From: Pampus argenteus
Lineage: Eukaryota > Chordata > Actinopteri > Scombriformes > Stromateidae
Assembly (NCBI GenBank): GCA_036937835.1
Contig: CM072874.1
Coordinates: forward strand, 9,190,001-9,254,000
Length of the DNA: 64,000 bases
Reading direction: 5' to 3'
Shown here piece after piece: positions 12,761-26,055 of this stretch; within the stretch, counting starts at the first letter, position 1; each line of letters starts with the position of its first letter. The notes below the pieces were generated by a model. That model was not told where the DNA came from and did not search any database. It was given only the letters and a program-made list of their open reading frames with translations. A program made the translations under genes and the position numbers.

Positions 12761-14060
12761 CAGATGGTCCTCAGAGGGCGCCCTCTATCGACCATTGGCT
12801 GACAACACAGGGATATCACTGTATTTGTAAGAAGGAACTTGCAGGAATTACGGGACCATTTGTAGCCCTATAAACAGTATTTAAAAAAAATATTATTTAT
12901 TGGTGCAGCCGTAGGCCTATTAGTCTGTAATAATAAGACTAACATACGAGTCATTTATCATTGTGCAATAATATGGGAAGTGCTTGAACTGGGTGAGTGG
13001 AAAGGATTAATCAAGCCAAACAAGGGTGGTTAAAAACATAATGGACCCCATGCAGATAAGCATGAGTCACTATCAACAGTTTACTCCAAACTGTCTGGAT
13101 CAATAACAGGTATTGAACAGGAGTCACTACCCTGTTTCAGTTGTTGCATAAACTGTTTAAAAAAACAAAACATGTGTTTACTGGGGTGTGATCTGCTTAG
13201 GCTGGCGGTTTTTGCTCACTAATGTGACATTTGTTATTGAAAATACGCTACGCTTGTTTCTTATCACCTCACGCAGGGCAAGGGTTAAATGTGAGGGTTA
13301 AATCATCAGCGAATTAATAGTCAAAACGTGTTTTGCAGTTTGGAAGACAACTGATTGCCCACTTGCAGCGCTTTAGCACCATGCTGCACCGATAATCAAT
13401 ACGCAATTCAATCACTGAGTGGCCAACAGTGAACCTAATCTAAATAACACTGATATGGTAATTTGTGCTACTGTGATGAATGTCTCAGATTAAAAGGTAA
13501 ATATCACCAAGTTTGAAATTCAAATTTGCGTTTAATCTAGCATCCTATAAAAACTCTTAATGGCGATGGAACATTTGATCTATCGATCCTAGATTAATCA
13601 ATCAGACTGTGTGAGCAACTGATCATCTGCTGGTGGTGACAAGTGGATGTATCACTATTTCCTGACTTAACAGTTATTTACCAACTCATTACAAGTACTC
13701 ACCAGTGCAGTGTTTTATTTCCTACACCTTATCAAAAACATGTATTGATCTGATCAACTTCATATACAGCATATACAATAGGATGCCACAGATTTTCAAG
13801 GCAGAATTTAGTTGTCTGAGATGTAATTACCACAGTAGATCACTGTAAAAATATTTAACTCTTAAATTCCCCACAGGGATCTTAAGTTAAACACGCAGAG
13901 CTGAAAGGCAGCAGACAATAAGAAAATAAGTTATCATTGACTTGTTTTCTTGGCAACTCTTTATTTTCAAGATGCATTAATGCCACCTTGTGGTGCTAGA
14001 TAATGCTACCACATGACATCACACTGGACATAACCTAAAACATAAATATCACAACAAAGC
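12761..14060. other. Intergenic spacer between slc43a2 and the ferroxidase gene
   Basis: About 1.3 kb lies upstream of the slc43a2 promoter and downstream of the ferroxidase polyadenylation signal. Apart from the CCAAT motif near 12796, no gene, repeat family or RNA gene could be supported. Confidence 0.6.
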
Positions 14061-14073
14061 TAAAATAAATGTC

Positions 14074-14079
14074 TTTATT
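14074..14079 (-). terminator. Polyadenylation signal of the ferroxidase gene
   Basis: AATAAA on the minus strand, 317 bp past the stop codon at 14396. It is the first canonical signal found after the stop and gives a 3' UTR of about 0.34 kb. Cleavage would fall near 14055. Confidence 0.5.
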
Positions 14080-14395
14080 GTACATTCATAACTGGAATCA
14101 AGTATTTGGTACAACAGTGCTTTGCATAGCCAGCTAGACAAATGACATCAAACACGGTGCAACATGCCAGAAAACGAGAGCAACACAGAAACAATCACAG
14201 AAATAAAATAACTTTGAACTAAATACATGATTATACAGCTTTGGATATAGCTTGTCTGGCTTGATAATTGCTTAATATTTTCACATTATAACCTCTATAG
14301 CAAACACATACACAACAGTGATTTTGCCCCTGTTTTTTTTTGCATTAATGACCACTATCGTGGTCATATACATACAATCTGGTGTCAGAGTCCCT

Positions 14396-17300
14396 TCAGT
14401 AGTCAATCATAGCAATAAGACCAAATGCCAGTGACAGCATTAGAGTCTTTATATAGCCTTCAGTTCCCGGTGCTGCAGCAGGAAGGGAGGGACATGTTAA
14501 GTGAACAACAAGACATTTTAAGTGATGCACTACAGCTTTTAACAATGCTCTAAAGGAATGACCTGACTCAAAAGGCATGTTTTCTTTTGCCATACCCAAT
14601 ACGTTCACTTAAGCAAAGATAGACAACATGTAACAAAACATCCATTGCATAACAGCACAGACAAAGTCTGGTTCTTGCTGTCCAATTTGTTATCTGTGTT
14701 GACCTAGAAGAGAGAAATGGTATTGTCCGTGACCAGACCAAATTACACCATTAATAGTCTTAAACAAAATGCGTGTCTTTGCTCAAATTTCATATCACAG
14801 CAACAAAACATGCTACTTAGGAATTTCGGATGTACTGTAATTTGTCTACATTTTTAGACATCCTTTGGTTTCGATCCATTTCCGATTCATTCATTTCAAA
14901 TCTTTTAGCACACTTTTGAAACATGTATGAATTGTACCTTCAATCAAAGTAAATACCAATACATTAATTTTTGTCAGTATTAAATTTGTATCAAAATATT
15001 TTTATAAGGGTAAAATCAGTATAGACATTTGAATGTATAATAACGTATCAGCAATCAAAACAAATGCAAACGTGATGGATTACACAATGTAAGCAACTTT
15101 CAAGAGTCTGCTAATTGACAGTCGTAGCAATGCGTGTCTGGAACTGCAGGAAAAATATATGAAAAATACTGTATAGCTTAAATTTGATGATGATCCTTAA
15201 ATATCCATGATTTGTAGCAAATTAATTAAACTTGCAAACAAAATACCGTAGTATTTTTTTTAAATGACACAAGATGACACAGTGATACTGTTTTATATAA
15301 GCACTACAGTTGTCACTATACTTACAAACAAAAAAATATTAGCTTAAACATCTTAATGCACTTATGTAATGTCAATTAAGTAAATATTTTTATGATTTAG
15401 ATTTAATGTGATCTAACGGTATTTGACATGAAAACATATTTAAAATATCCACAGAGTGCCAATATGAACAAAATACTTTGCTATGAGGTCTGTAATAATG
15501 TGTGCATCATTTAGTCAATGAGATCTAACAAATCTTACCTTGTGATGATGCTTCAGGTACTGAGCAGAAAAAAAAAACAAACAGCAAAAGTTTCACGTTA
15601 GAGTAGGTGATAATACTTATATAATATGTCCCATGTCCCAATGCATGTGTGAGGCTGGGATACCTTTGATGGTGAAAGTGGTCTCCATGCCTGCAAGGAT
15701 GTGGTCAGTAACGTGACAGTGAAGCAACCAAGTTCCTGGGTTACCGGCAACCATTTCCACAGTCTGGAATGTCCCGGGGAAGAGGTCAAAGACGTCTGCA
15801 CGGTGCACAACGTCCGTCTGACACACACAGAGCACATACAGTACAAGACACAGAGAGGAACAAACAAGAGGAAATAATCACTCAGTAATGAAACTAGAAA
15901 CATTGCCTATGCGAGCTCAGTGAAGTTTTTAATGCAGAGGACGACCACATATCAAATTCTCATAATTAAATATGAATCACTGTATTACTCATATATAGCT
16001 AATTTACCTGGCACTGTTTTACTACTAAACAATATTAGACTTTATTTGTGATGGTGAGGCTTACTTTGTAGGTAAAAGTCTCAGCATGGAAGTGAACAGT
16101 GTGCATGTCCACTTCGTTGCCCATGCCCAGTAGATACCAGTCAACTTTCTGGCCTTGTGTCATCACCAGTCCATGGAGGTTACCGTACAGCATACCATTG
16201 ATCCCTTCAACAGACACATTCATACATGAATACATACATTATCTCACACTCAAAACTGTAAAACACATAGAATCACCAGATACTCAGTGTAACCAGAAAA
16301 CCATAATTTATGACAACAATCAAGAACACAAATGTAAAAAAAAAAAAAAAACCCCACCTAGATTAATTAATTAACAAGTTGATGATGTTGACATTGAATG
16401 TCTGTGTTTCTTTGTTCAAATCTCTCTTAAAGCACATTTAAATTCAAATTGCTGTGTTTGTAAAGCACTTTGTAACCTGTTCTGAAAAGTGCTAAATAAA
16501 TCAAGTTGGTATTCTCGTGGATAAAAAGGTTTTACTCTCTGTGCCTCCCACTCTGATCTCTTACCGTGCATCTTGTTACTCTCCTCAAAATCTTCATCCC
16601 GCTCGAAGGTATCAGGGTTGACGCCGAGGTATGTTCTGATGTTGTCATCCAAGTACCAAGACAAGTTTTCGTCATGCACCATAAAAAGTAGAGCAAACTC
16701 CTTTTCCACGTCAGCCCTCTGTCTGTCGGGCCCCTTACCTCGCTGCAGAGTCCCGGGTCTGCACACCACCAGCGGCCCCAGAAGACCACTGTATAGATCC
16801 TGAACACAAGCGTATTTTTTTAACGTGGGAGTTAATTAAAAACACATTCTTTTTAAACACAGTGTAAATTATGTGCTTCCATGTGACTTACCTTAATGAA
16901 ATTTACCCTGGAGTAGTAGGCGTAGGAGATGCAGTTAGGATCCGAGACCCCTGGACCAGAGCTTTCAGGAACATCCCACGTCAACTCGAGTACGTGGCCT
17001 GAAGGGAAGAGAACATACACAGACAAACAAATATCAATCTCAGTTCCATTTTTTCACAGCTCTACCACTTTCTTAGACAAGCAACATTATGCATTTTATT
17101 TAATTTTTCTGTTTCTCCTCACCAGGTTTGACAGGAATGTGTGAGCCACTGGCCTTTACTCCATGTGCACTAATTGAGTACGGCCTGCTGGCTTTGTTCT
17201 TGAATGTGATCACGATCTGTTCTCCTACCTCTGCTTTGATCAATGGACCTACAAGAGTAAAAAAAAATAAATCATACATGTCTGGATGTATTCATGAATA

Positions 17301-20300
17301 GAGGTCCTTATTCAGTCTTTTCATGACCAAAAATTAACACGAAGAGTAGCTAATCTTACCCATAATTCCCAAGTGTTGTTGGTTTTCCTGTCGTTTTTTC
17401 TGAACACTGAAGGTGTCATCGGTGTATTCTCTATACACAACCTTTTTATAGCGTGAGCCAATTCTGTTCTCCGTCTTCTCCAAAAACACATTGCCTTGAC
17501 TGGGAGACATGTACCAATTTGCTTCCATTAACAATCAGTAATTAGCTATGCCACAAATCACAGGCTCTGGCACCAACATTGAAGCGCATAATCCTATAAT
17601 TATCTTATTCACTTACCTGTTCTCTAATGTGCCGTGGTGTAATTCACGTTCCCACTCTCTGTTAGGTGAGAAGTCCCACTCTATTTCTTCAGCACTGATG
17701 AAATACTGCACAATCTTGGTCGGGCTTGTGTGTGTGTGCTGCAACTTGCGTCCCGGACAGAGGTTCACTTTGTACTGCTGCCTCATGCCAGCTGAGTAGT
17801 GGTCTGTTACTCTGCAGCTCACCTCATACACGCCTGTCAGGAAAATAAGGAGAGGTGAAGGATTTGGACACGTGAATGGATATTTTTGTGCATGTGTACT
17901 GTAGCCATTGTTCCTATTACGTAGAAAGCATATTATTACCATTATTGTATTCTTTGCCTTTAGAGCATGTTTGTATGCTATCTGAGCAACCGGATGTTAA
18001 AGTTTACTTTATATATGGCTGCCAAATTTTTGTTTGTTGATCTTTGTCAAGTGTTGGGCGTAAAGTTTGTAAAACATGAAGTACGGATGAACACTGACAA
18101 TGTGTGAGAGAAAAGGATGTGATTTTTTTTTTGAGTGTGTGTACGTAATTAGTAACATGACTGACCGGGAGTGTTTGGCTGCATGACAACAGTAGCCGTG
18201 GTGTGAGGGAACAGGCTGATGGTGTCTCGTGTTGTCTTCTGCTTCTTGAAGGTGTTCCCTTCGAAATAAACACCGTGGATGTCCACCTCTGTACCAAGCC
18301 CGAAGGTGTACCACCTAACTGTGTCCCCGGCACACATCTCCAGTCCAGGAAGGTTCCCATACATGAGTCCATTTACCGCTGAAATGAAAGGAATATTTAA
18401 ACAGGAAAATACAGACACAAGACTGGGAATATGATACTAATGTTACAATCAGTATCAATCTAATATAATAATTTGAAATATCAAATACAGGCAATGAGGC
18501 AAGCAGTGATTACCGTGCATCTTATTGCTCTCCTCAAACTCCTCGGTCTCTTTGAGTGACTCGTTGCCTCCAAACATCTTGATATTCTCATCCAAATACC
18601 AGTTTACGTTTTCATCCATGACAGAAAACAGAAGGAAGAACTCCTTATCCACGCCCTTCTGTTAACAATAGACAAATGCACAAAAATATATATATTTAGC
18701 ATTTACACATAACGTAGAACATGCAAATGTGAACTCCTTTGCCCTCCTTTGTTTTTGTCAACCTGGATTCCTGTCTCTCCCAGTGCCCCTTTCTTGCACA
18801 CAAGCAGAGGTCCCACTAATCCAGAGTTGGTGTCCTTAATACCATCATTGGCCGAGTAGTACAAGTAGGGGATACACGGAGAATCAGATGAAGATGGACC
18901 TTCCAGCACCTGCCAGGTGTAGGTGAAGTTCTCCCCTGGACCAATGTAGGCTCCAGGGTTGTCAACACCTATTGCACACAAAGTTATGGGGTTAGCTGGT
19001 TTCTGTATTGGTGGCCTTCTAGTGAAAATTTTTTTCTGACTTTTTCATATCAAAATCATATTAATACAGAGGTATTGTTTTCCTTATGTTCTGAATCATA
19101 TATTAAATGTTAATGTTAATTGGGGGTGTAGCCTTTTTTAGAAAACATGCACTGTTGTTCTCTGCTGTAAAACTGAATTACAATATGTTTGATAAAAATA
19201 ATAGCTAGCTGTATCACACACTGTACTTTCTTCTTACATGGCTAAATTACTGATTACTAATAACAAGGTGTTTGTAGTCAAAGATGATCAATGTGTCTAC
19301 AAAAAAAAACTATTTTAACGTATTCTGAAATTCAATTAAAGTAACTGGCTGCTTTCCCACCATCCTCATATCTTGCCCCCTGGAAGCGTTTGTCATAGTG
19401 CAGGCCGTGAGGCTGAATGGTGTAATTTCTGTCAGCATTATTCATGAATGTCACTGTGAGAGTGTCTCCTTCCTCTGCCCTCAGGACTGGACCTAGACAA
19501 ATGCAGAAAACCAATGTAACCAGAAAAGGAGTAAAATTAAAGACATATGTGCATCTGATTTCACCAAATTTAGAACTTGGTGAAAAGACAGTCCTTACCG
19601 AAGAGTCCTAGGTGTCCAGAATCAGCTGTTGGTGGTTTTGCTGTGGTGAAGGTATTGTCTGTGTACTCTTTGTATATCACTTTCATGTAGCGACCGCCGA
19701 TCCTACCACCATCTCTACCAAAAAATGTCTCTGAGGCACTGAGAGGAAAAGGTGGAGGTAGGATATGGAGCACAACATTGTAAATAAGGGGGGAAAAAAG
19801 AAGGAGTGATTTAGTTTTGAAATAAACATGTGGCCCGGATGAAGCAAAGCAGTAGACAGTAGTAGAGAGAAGCTGAGCGGAACAAACAGCTGGCCAGTCA
19901 GAGGGGTTTCACTGAGTCAGGCCAGGGAACAATAACAAAGACCGAACAACAGAATCACTACCCACACAAAACTGCCTTGCCACAGGAATGACCGGCTCAC
20001 ATGCAGTATGATCACCACCACTCAGAGGCCATACACAAACTTCAACTTTAGCCTATAAACAACTGAACTGCAGAAAAAGACCCCATAATATTCTTATCAT
20101 CTATATTATCTTATATGCCTGACAAAAAAATGACATATTTTCATCATTTAAGGAATCTAGCCATTATTTAAACATGAAAACAGGATAGTTTTACAATGTA
20201 AAACTTGTTTTTACATAAAACTGTACAGGTTTGGCAACAATATTTTATTTGCTTGCCATGACATTACATGACAGCATGATATTATGTTGGCTAACTACAA

Positions 20301-23300
20301 TGTAGGGGGGTCACTGTCTTTTTGGTAGGGGTTTGAACTCAATAGATTTCTGTTTCCATGTATTACATAACAGAGAGAAACTCATAATTCAGTAAGATGT
20401 CTGCCCACCTGTCGGCATCAGTAAGGGATACATTATTGATCAAATCTTTTCCTGAAGGAGCATAGTTCCACAGGACTTTTTCTGCTGCCAAGTAGTAATG
20501 CCTCACAACGCCACCCGTCTGTGTGGAGCTCGCCCCTGTGCCACATGACTTCACTTCATAAAACGCCCGCATCCCAGCTGGAATAGATAAAGAGACACAC
20601 ACACACAAACCTTCTTACAACCCACAACTCACACATGCAGAAAAACATTCCTGAGGCAATACAACAAATACTTACAATAAATAAAATAATGACAAATCGA
20701 CCTGACAAGTACAAAGGGTCAGATTTAATTGTCCATAGGATAGCAGATACTTATCTTCTGGCAGTTGTCAGATTAAAGAGAGTTCATTTCCACACTTTCC
20801 CTACCAGAACTTATGAAACTGTACTGTAAATAAATTTGTAATAAATTGATGTCACTTTTCTTTAAATAATAGACTATTTTAAAATCTGAAAACCTGATAC
20901 AAAGGAAATGGTATTTCACAAGTGTTTATTCATAGCATGTTGAGCAAGTATGGCTCATTCAGTTCAGTTTCCTGTTCAACGGACTTTGAACAGACTGTAA
21001 AATACAGCAAGACTCGACATGTTTAGAGGCTCGTTAAATTATGCTTTGACAAAATAGCAGTACCTCGCAAAAATGCAATTCGCTGTCAGCAATTCTGCGC
21101 AACTGGCAAATTCTCAGAGCAGAGAGGTCAAAGGTTAAAGGTCAGGTGCCCTACCCTGCAAGTGGTCGTTAACCTGGCAAGTCAGCAGCCACTTTCCTGT
21201 TGACTTTGGGACCATCTCAGCTGTAGCAAATGTAGCTGGGAACAGGCTGAGGACGTCGGTGCGGTGGCCACGGTCCAGCAGTGTATTCCCATGAAAAAAG
21301 GCAGAGTGAATGTCGACCTCATTACCCATGCCAAACAAATGCCAGGACACTGCACGGTGCTGGCATAACATAATTCCGGGCAAGTTACCATACATGTACC
21401 CATTAATAGCTGTCACACAGAAAAAAACAGATGTTAGAGTGGAGGACAAACAGAACAAATTCAACCTTTGAATCATCTTTTATATACTTTGTGTAATGAC
21501 ACAGACAGCTCAGTTTTATAGCAGAAACTCACGTAACATAGGACATTACACAATATACGTGAAACAGTGAGCAGGTGATGTGTCTTTTCAAAACTTTTTA
21601 AAATTCATTTCAGAATAAGTCATATTTTCCTTGTTAACCAACTAAATCTGTCATTTAGTTAAGTTAGTTAAGCAATAAGAAAAAGATTTTCACCATGCAT
21701 CAAGTTTGACTCCTTAAAGTCTGCGTCATCCTTGTCAACGCCAGCTGGATCTGTGCAAATCTGAATGTTGTCATCCAAGTACCAACTCAGGTTTTCGTCC
21801 ATCACGCTGAAAATCAGGAAGACATCCTGGTCCACATCATTGCGGACTGACTCTTTGTCTGACATTGTCTGGACTGGTTCATTAGTCTCCTTCAAGATAC
21901 CTGAACTCAGGGAGAAAGATGAGACACAGACAAAACATGCATGCTGAGGGTTATGCTACATATTTATGTGGTCAAGCACATATACAACCATATTTAAACT
22001 GTAACAGTCATACATGATAGATCTGAGAGTGGGTTGAATCTCTGTGTAAATTCTCCCTGTGTTTTTTTCTTATGTAGCTTTCATAGTTTGCAGTTTTTCA
22101 TTATTGCCATTAAGAGCTTAAGGCTAGGAAGTGTATATCATGGGTGGAAGAAGCCCTTGGTACTGTAGAAGAGTTTATGGGAAATTTAAAAGAAAATCTT
22201 ATAAATGTACTTTTGTTGCTAACATGTAGTCTCATACCTTTCTTGCAGGTGAGCAGTGCCCCTATAAGTCCTGAGGCAATGTCGATGGGGGCATTTACAT
22301 GAGAGTGGTAAACCCAGGTCAGGCAGTTGGCATCGTCATCTGTGGGGGCAAATTCTGGTCTGACTTCCCAGCGGTAGGTGTAGCTTCCTCCCGGAGGAAC
22401 ACAGTCGTCCTTCTTCAACCCGCCTGATGTCCCATCTGGATAGAGCGCCCCTGGTAGACAAATATAAGATGTTTGTGCTGAGATCAGTTTACAGATTAGT
22501 TGAGCCTTTCTATTACTACTTTATGTCAGCAGATGAACAAAACTAAAGGGCTATTGTTGTTGTAAGATATAATTTTGCATTTACTATTTAAAATCAGAAG
22601 CTAAAACCAGCAAAATAATGCAGAAAATATTGTGTATGAAACATAAAATCTGTTAATTGGAAATGGCTTCAATAATCATATTCGTTATTTAAAGTAATAT
22701 CCATTTCCTCTACAGGTCTTATCGCTGTCAGCCAACACGTATATAATTGTGTTTAATCTACAAACACATAAATGACCTCAGTCTTAGGGCCAGATGACCG
22801 TGTAACAATTTGTACTCATTACATGACATGGTTTAACACAGAATTTGCTTTATTTCATTTCCCCCCCTTCTTTCTCTTCTTCCTCCCCTATGCCTGCATC
22901 TCTCTCCTTTCCTTATCAAAGGGGTTCATACATTCTGGTAACACAGTAAAGCAGGACACCACCCATAATCTGTTAAAAACAGAAACTGAAACTTTAGTTT
23001 CACTTCCCATAAGGCTCTGGAAATTATCATGGGCGATGAGGGCTTGTTGCAAAACGAAGCAGTGTAAAGTTCAGCATACTTGAGATATACATCTGAAATA
23101 ATAGCCAATAATACTTCCTCATAAATAATAGTCAGTTGTTGAAATTGTGCTATGTCATGATTGAATTGGCCCTTTCTGGCCATATCAGATTTGCTAACCC
23201 TTTTTCTTTTCAACTTGTTGGTGTCTGGCTATCAGAGACAGTCTGACACAGAAACAAAAAAAAAACAGCACTTGCCAAAATGCTGTAATTGTAGATGAGT

Positions 23301-26055
23301 GTCAAAGCCACAGCTTTTCAAAAGCATTCAAAATCAGATAGAAGACCTGTCATCCATGTACCTGTGCATGTGCCATGTTTCTACCAATGAGGAGCCATTT
23401 ATCAAGTTATCACTGAACTACAGTAATGCCGAAACTTTGAAATTTATATGGTGACACAAATCTCTTGATAATGATGTCTCTGTCTGGTGCGTATCTCATT
23501 TTAGAGGAAAACCTTTTAATAATCAAACCCTGAGCAATAATTATTTGACTTGCACATGTCTCTGTGTGTAAATGCAGCATGTGTGTTTCTATGTCCATGT
23601 ATGTAATATGTAATGTATGTAATACTATACCCTCTGCATTCTTCTCATAGAAAACTCCATGGGGATGCATAGAGTAGTTCCTGGATGCAAAGTTCTTTAG
23701 GTGGACCACAATAACATCATCAACCTCAGCTCGCAGTATGGGCCCCATGAAGCCTAACCAGGTGGGTCGGGGGGCCAGGTTATTGTATGTATCATCTGTG
23801 TACTGTCGGAACATAGCCTTCTTATAAGTACTGCCAATACGGTGTGCTCCTTTTTCCAGGAATACAGAAGCATGTCTGAAATAGAAACAGATGAAAGAAT
23901 AAAGTGTGTAAGAGATAGAGATAGAGCAGTAGTCACACAAGAGGAAGACAGTGTAGGAGGGACAAATACTATTCCTGCTCCGCTGGGGTATTTCGTGTTC
24001 ATGTTATTATCATATTACGATATTATATAATGATGTGTGGCTGTATCCAATTGTCACGCTTCATACATATCTTTAAAAAAAAGGAAACATGATTTAGTTA
24101 AAAAGCAATAACATGTAAACAATAAAAAAAAATCAAAGCAGAACAAAACAAAATAATAAACGCTTGTGATCCAGTCTGCAAATATAAGTATGGGAAATAT
24201 TATACACAAAATCATGATATAGAGAGTATGACTGTAACTAATTATACAACTGTATGCAAAGTATTACCACCATAAAATGAATACAAATATACGAGTATGG
24301 CAAAAGGTGTGATACCATGTAGCACATTATAAGATTTTTTGTGCATTATGCACTCATTAAGATTTTACTACAGGCTCAGATTAATAATCAAGATTATTCA
24401 ACTACATTGTTAATAACATACTAAATTTTAAAACATACATCCACTAAGTCATACTTCCCTTAACTGCAGCTGCGATGCCACAAAACAAATTTTATCTGCT
24501 TGCAGTTCTCTTAATAGACTTCGTGATTACACGTTTCTGTAAGCTAATGAACTGTTACTGGAGCTGCAGCAAATGCAATTTTGCTGTCGAGCTCGCAACC
24601 AAAGAAAGCAAAGGGGAGGAGAAAAAAAGCATTACACTGAATAGATTTACAAAAGGACTGGCAACCTTGCTGACAGTCAGATAAAGAGGGTTTCATTGAG
24701 AAACTGGATTGGAGGGATTTTATTTTAATGTGTAACCATCTAATATTCAGAATGTATTTAATGTACAAAACTGTGGGTTATGATTTTTTTCATCAATGCT
24801 TTAATGTAGGGGTGTTTATTTCAGTACTGATGAAATTCTCTATGAATTAAATTATACCCGAACTAAAAGAACAACATCATACAAAGGAAATCATATCCAA
24901 AACGAGAAAATAATATGATAATAGTTAATATGATACTGGGAAAAAATTAAAACAATATATTAAAATTGTTTGGTTTGAGCACAAGCAATGCTGCGTGAAC
25001 ATGGATATGCTTGTGTGCGCTTTGAGTTCAGTGTAGTGTTTACTGCTGGGGAAACTGGCTGGTTTATGTAGTAAGTCAGGAACTTCCAGGATTATGCAAG
25101 GATGCAGGATGTGTTCTGCTTAGTTCAGTAACAGGATGAGATGAACTATGTTGAAATCATAGCACATCACTTTTTAAATGACCTGATAATCTGAGATACA
25201 GGGTGAGCAAAAACCCTGATACCAGAATATCCCGGTGTTTACCGGAATATTGTGTCATAGAGGGATTTTATTTCAACTTTCCTTTACTGTAATATACAGT
25301 CCATCATCTTATACTCATTTAGCATGTAACTAGAACACATCACTCAACTATATGAACAAATTAGCACTCAAATAAAAATGGACAGGTACCCCATTCATTT
25401 TTATTTCATAGATAAGAGAGACATCTATCTAAAATAAATCTAAACAAATCCTTGATTTAGATGAGCTCATTACATTCACTTTTTTTTCCTGCTCCATTCA
25501 TAAAAAACACACATCATCTGTATGTAATATCACAGTATGATGGCTACTCTCTTATTTATATAATATATGTGTCATGAAAGAAGACTTTCATAGTCACTGA
25601 AGTGTTAGTGTGAAATCACCAGACTTCCAGCAAAGCACATAACAACACTGTCACACCCTGGCAGGATGACACAGGCCTACTGTTTAGATTCAAAACTGTT
25701 TCGTAATCTCTGGGGTGTTTTTTTTGTTTTTAAATTGGACATCCTTGAGGTTCACTTTGATAAACTCTTAAAACACATGTATGAATTTAATGTTGAAATC
25801 AAACCAAATCACATTCATTTAAATTCCCTTTCAGTATCCTTCATTTTTCTCAAATTACTGTACCACAACTCACTCATCATTTTCGACGTGTTTTCCGTTC
25901 AGTAGGTTTTTTCCACTTGGCGCATAATCCCACAAATCTTCAATGATCCCCACATAGTAAACTCTTTCCCTGCTGCGCTTGCTGTCCGCACCGGAAGAGA
26001 GAAGTAACAACGAACAACTCGCCAGCAGCCACACAATCCTCGCCATGTTCCTCAT
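14396..26055 (-). CDS. hephl1: Multicopper ferroxidase of the ceruloplasmin/hephaestin family, most like hephaestin-like 1 (20 exons)
   Basis: Family role: oxidises Fe(II) to Fe(III) with reduction of O2, supporting iron loading of transferrin and export. Exons (5' to 3'): 26055-25874, 23875-23631, 22450-22238, 21900-21694, 21409-21155, 20577-20409, 19738-19599, 19492-19361, 18968-18763, 18658-18514, 18378-18166, 17833-17617, 17499-17360, 17248-17123, 16998-16892, 16799-16565, 16204-16065, 15817-15664, 15559-15539, 14472-14396. All are in phase, giving 1107 residues. A hydrophobic signal peptide (residues ~1-23) precedes six cupredoxin domains. Type 1 copper ligands: domain 2 H317/C360/H365/M370, domain 4 H666/C709/H714/M719, domain 6 H1012/C1058/H1063/M1068. 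The trinuclear cluster histidines are H131/H133, H191/H193, H1015/H1017 and H1057/H1059, so the enzyme looks intact. Segments such as HPHGVFYEKNAEG and the CQVNDHLQAGM block match HEPHL1/hephaestin better than ceruloplasmin. Unlike those, the protein ends 39 residues after M1068 in a short hydrophobic tail (LMLSLAFGLIAMI) with no cytosolic domain. A second in-frame ATG at 26046 could also start. It could be the fish cp gene; family is sure, paralogue is not. Confidence 0.93.
15539..15559 (-). other. hephl1: 21-nt microexon near the ferroxidase C-terminus
   Basis: A seven-codon exon bordered by a TTCTGCTCAG acceptor and a GTAAGA donor, lying between exon 18 and the last exon. Both junctions are phase 1, so inclusion or skipping keeps the frame. 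It encodes part of the linker (VPEASSQ) between the last cupredoxin domain and the hydrophobic tail. Confidence 0.75.
16425..16503 (+). mobile_element. Retroelement 3'-end fragment (fish LINE/SINE tail type)
   Basis: Inside the intron between ferroxidase exons 16 and 17, the stretch TAAAGCACTTTGTAACCTG, followed by GAAAAGTGCTAAATAAA, matches the 3' tail commonly seen on fish non-LTR retroelements, as recalled from general knowledge. Only the tail is seen; no reverse transcriptase region precedes it. A poly-A run (16326-16342) lies about 100 bp upstream. The family assignment is tentative. Confidence 0.5.
23876..25873 (-). other. First intron of the ferroxidase gene
   Basis: A 2-kb AT-rich intron between the signal-peptide exon and the first cupredoxin exon. 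No exon, RNA gene or recognisable transposon was seen. As the first intron it is the natural place for intronic regulatory sites, but none can be supported from sequence alone. Confidence 0.6.

Noticed and set aside
15560..15663. Possible U12-type intron (donor gtatcc)
   Set aside because: The donor lacks the full ATCCTT core, no U12 branch site is present, and the acceptor has a normal polypyrimidine tract; a U2 intron fits better.
14396..26055. Calling the ferroxidase plain ceruloplasmin
   Set aside because: Domain 1 and 2 blocks and the Met at the domain 2 copper site fit hephaestin/HEPHL1 better. Not fully excluded, because fish cp could share these features.
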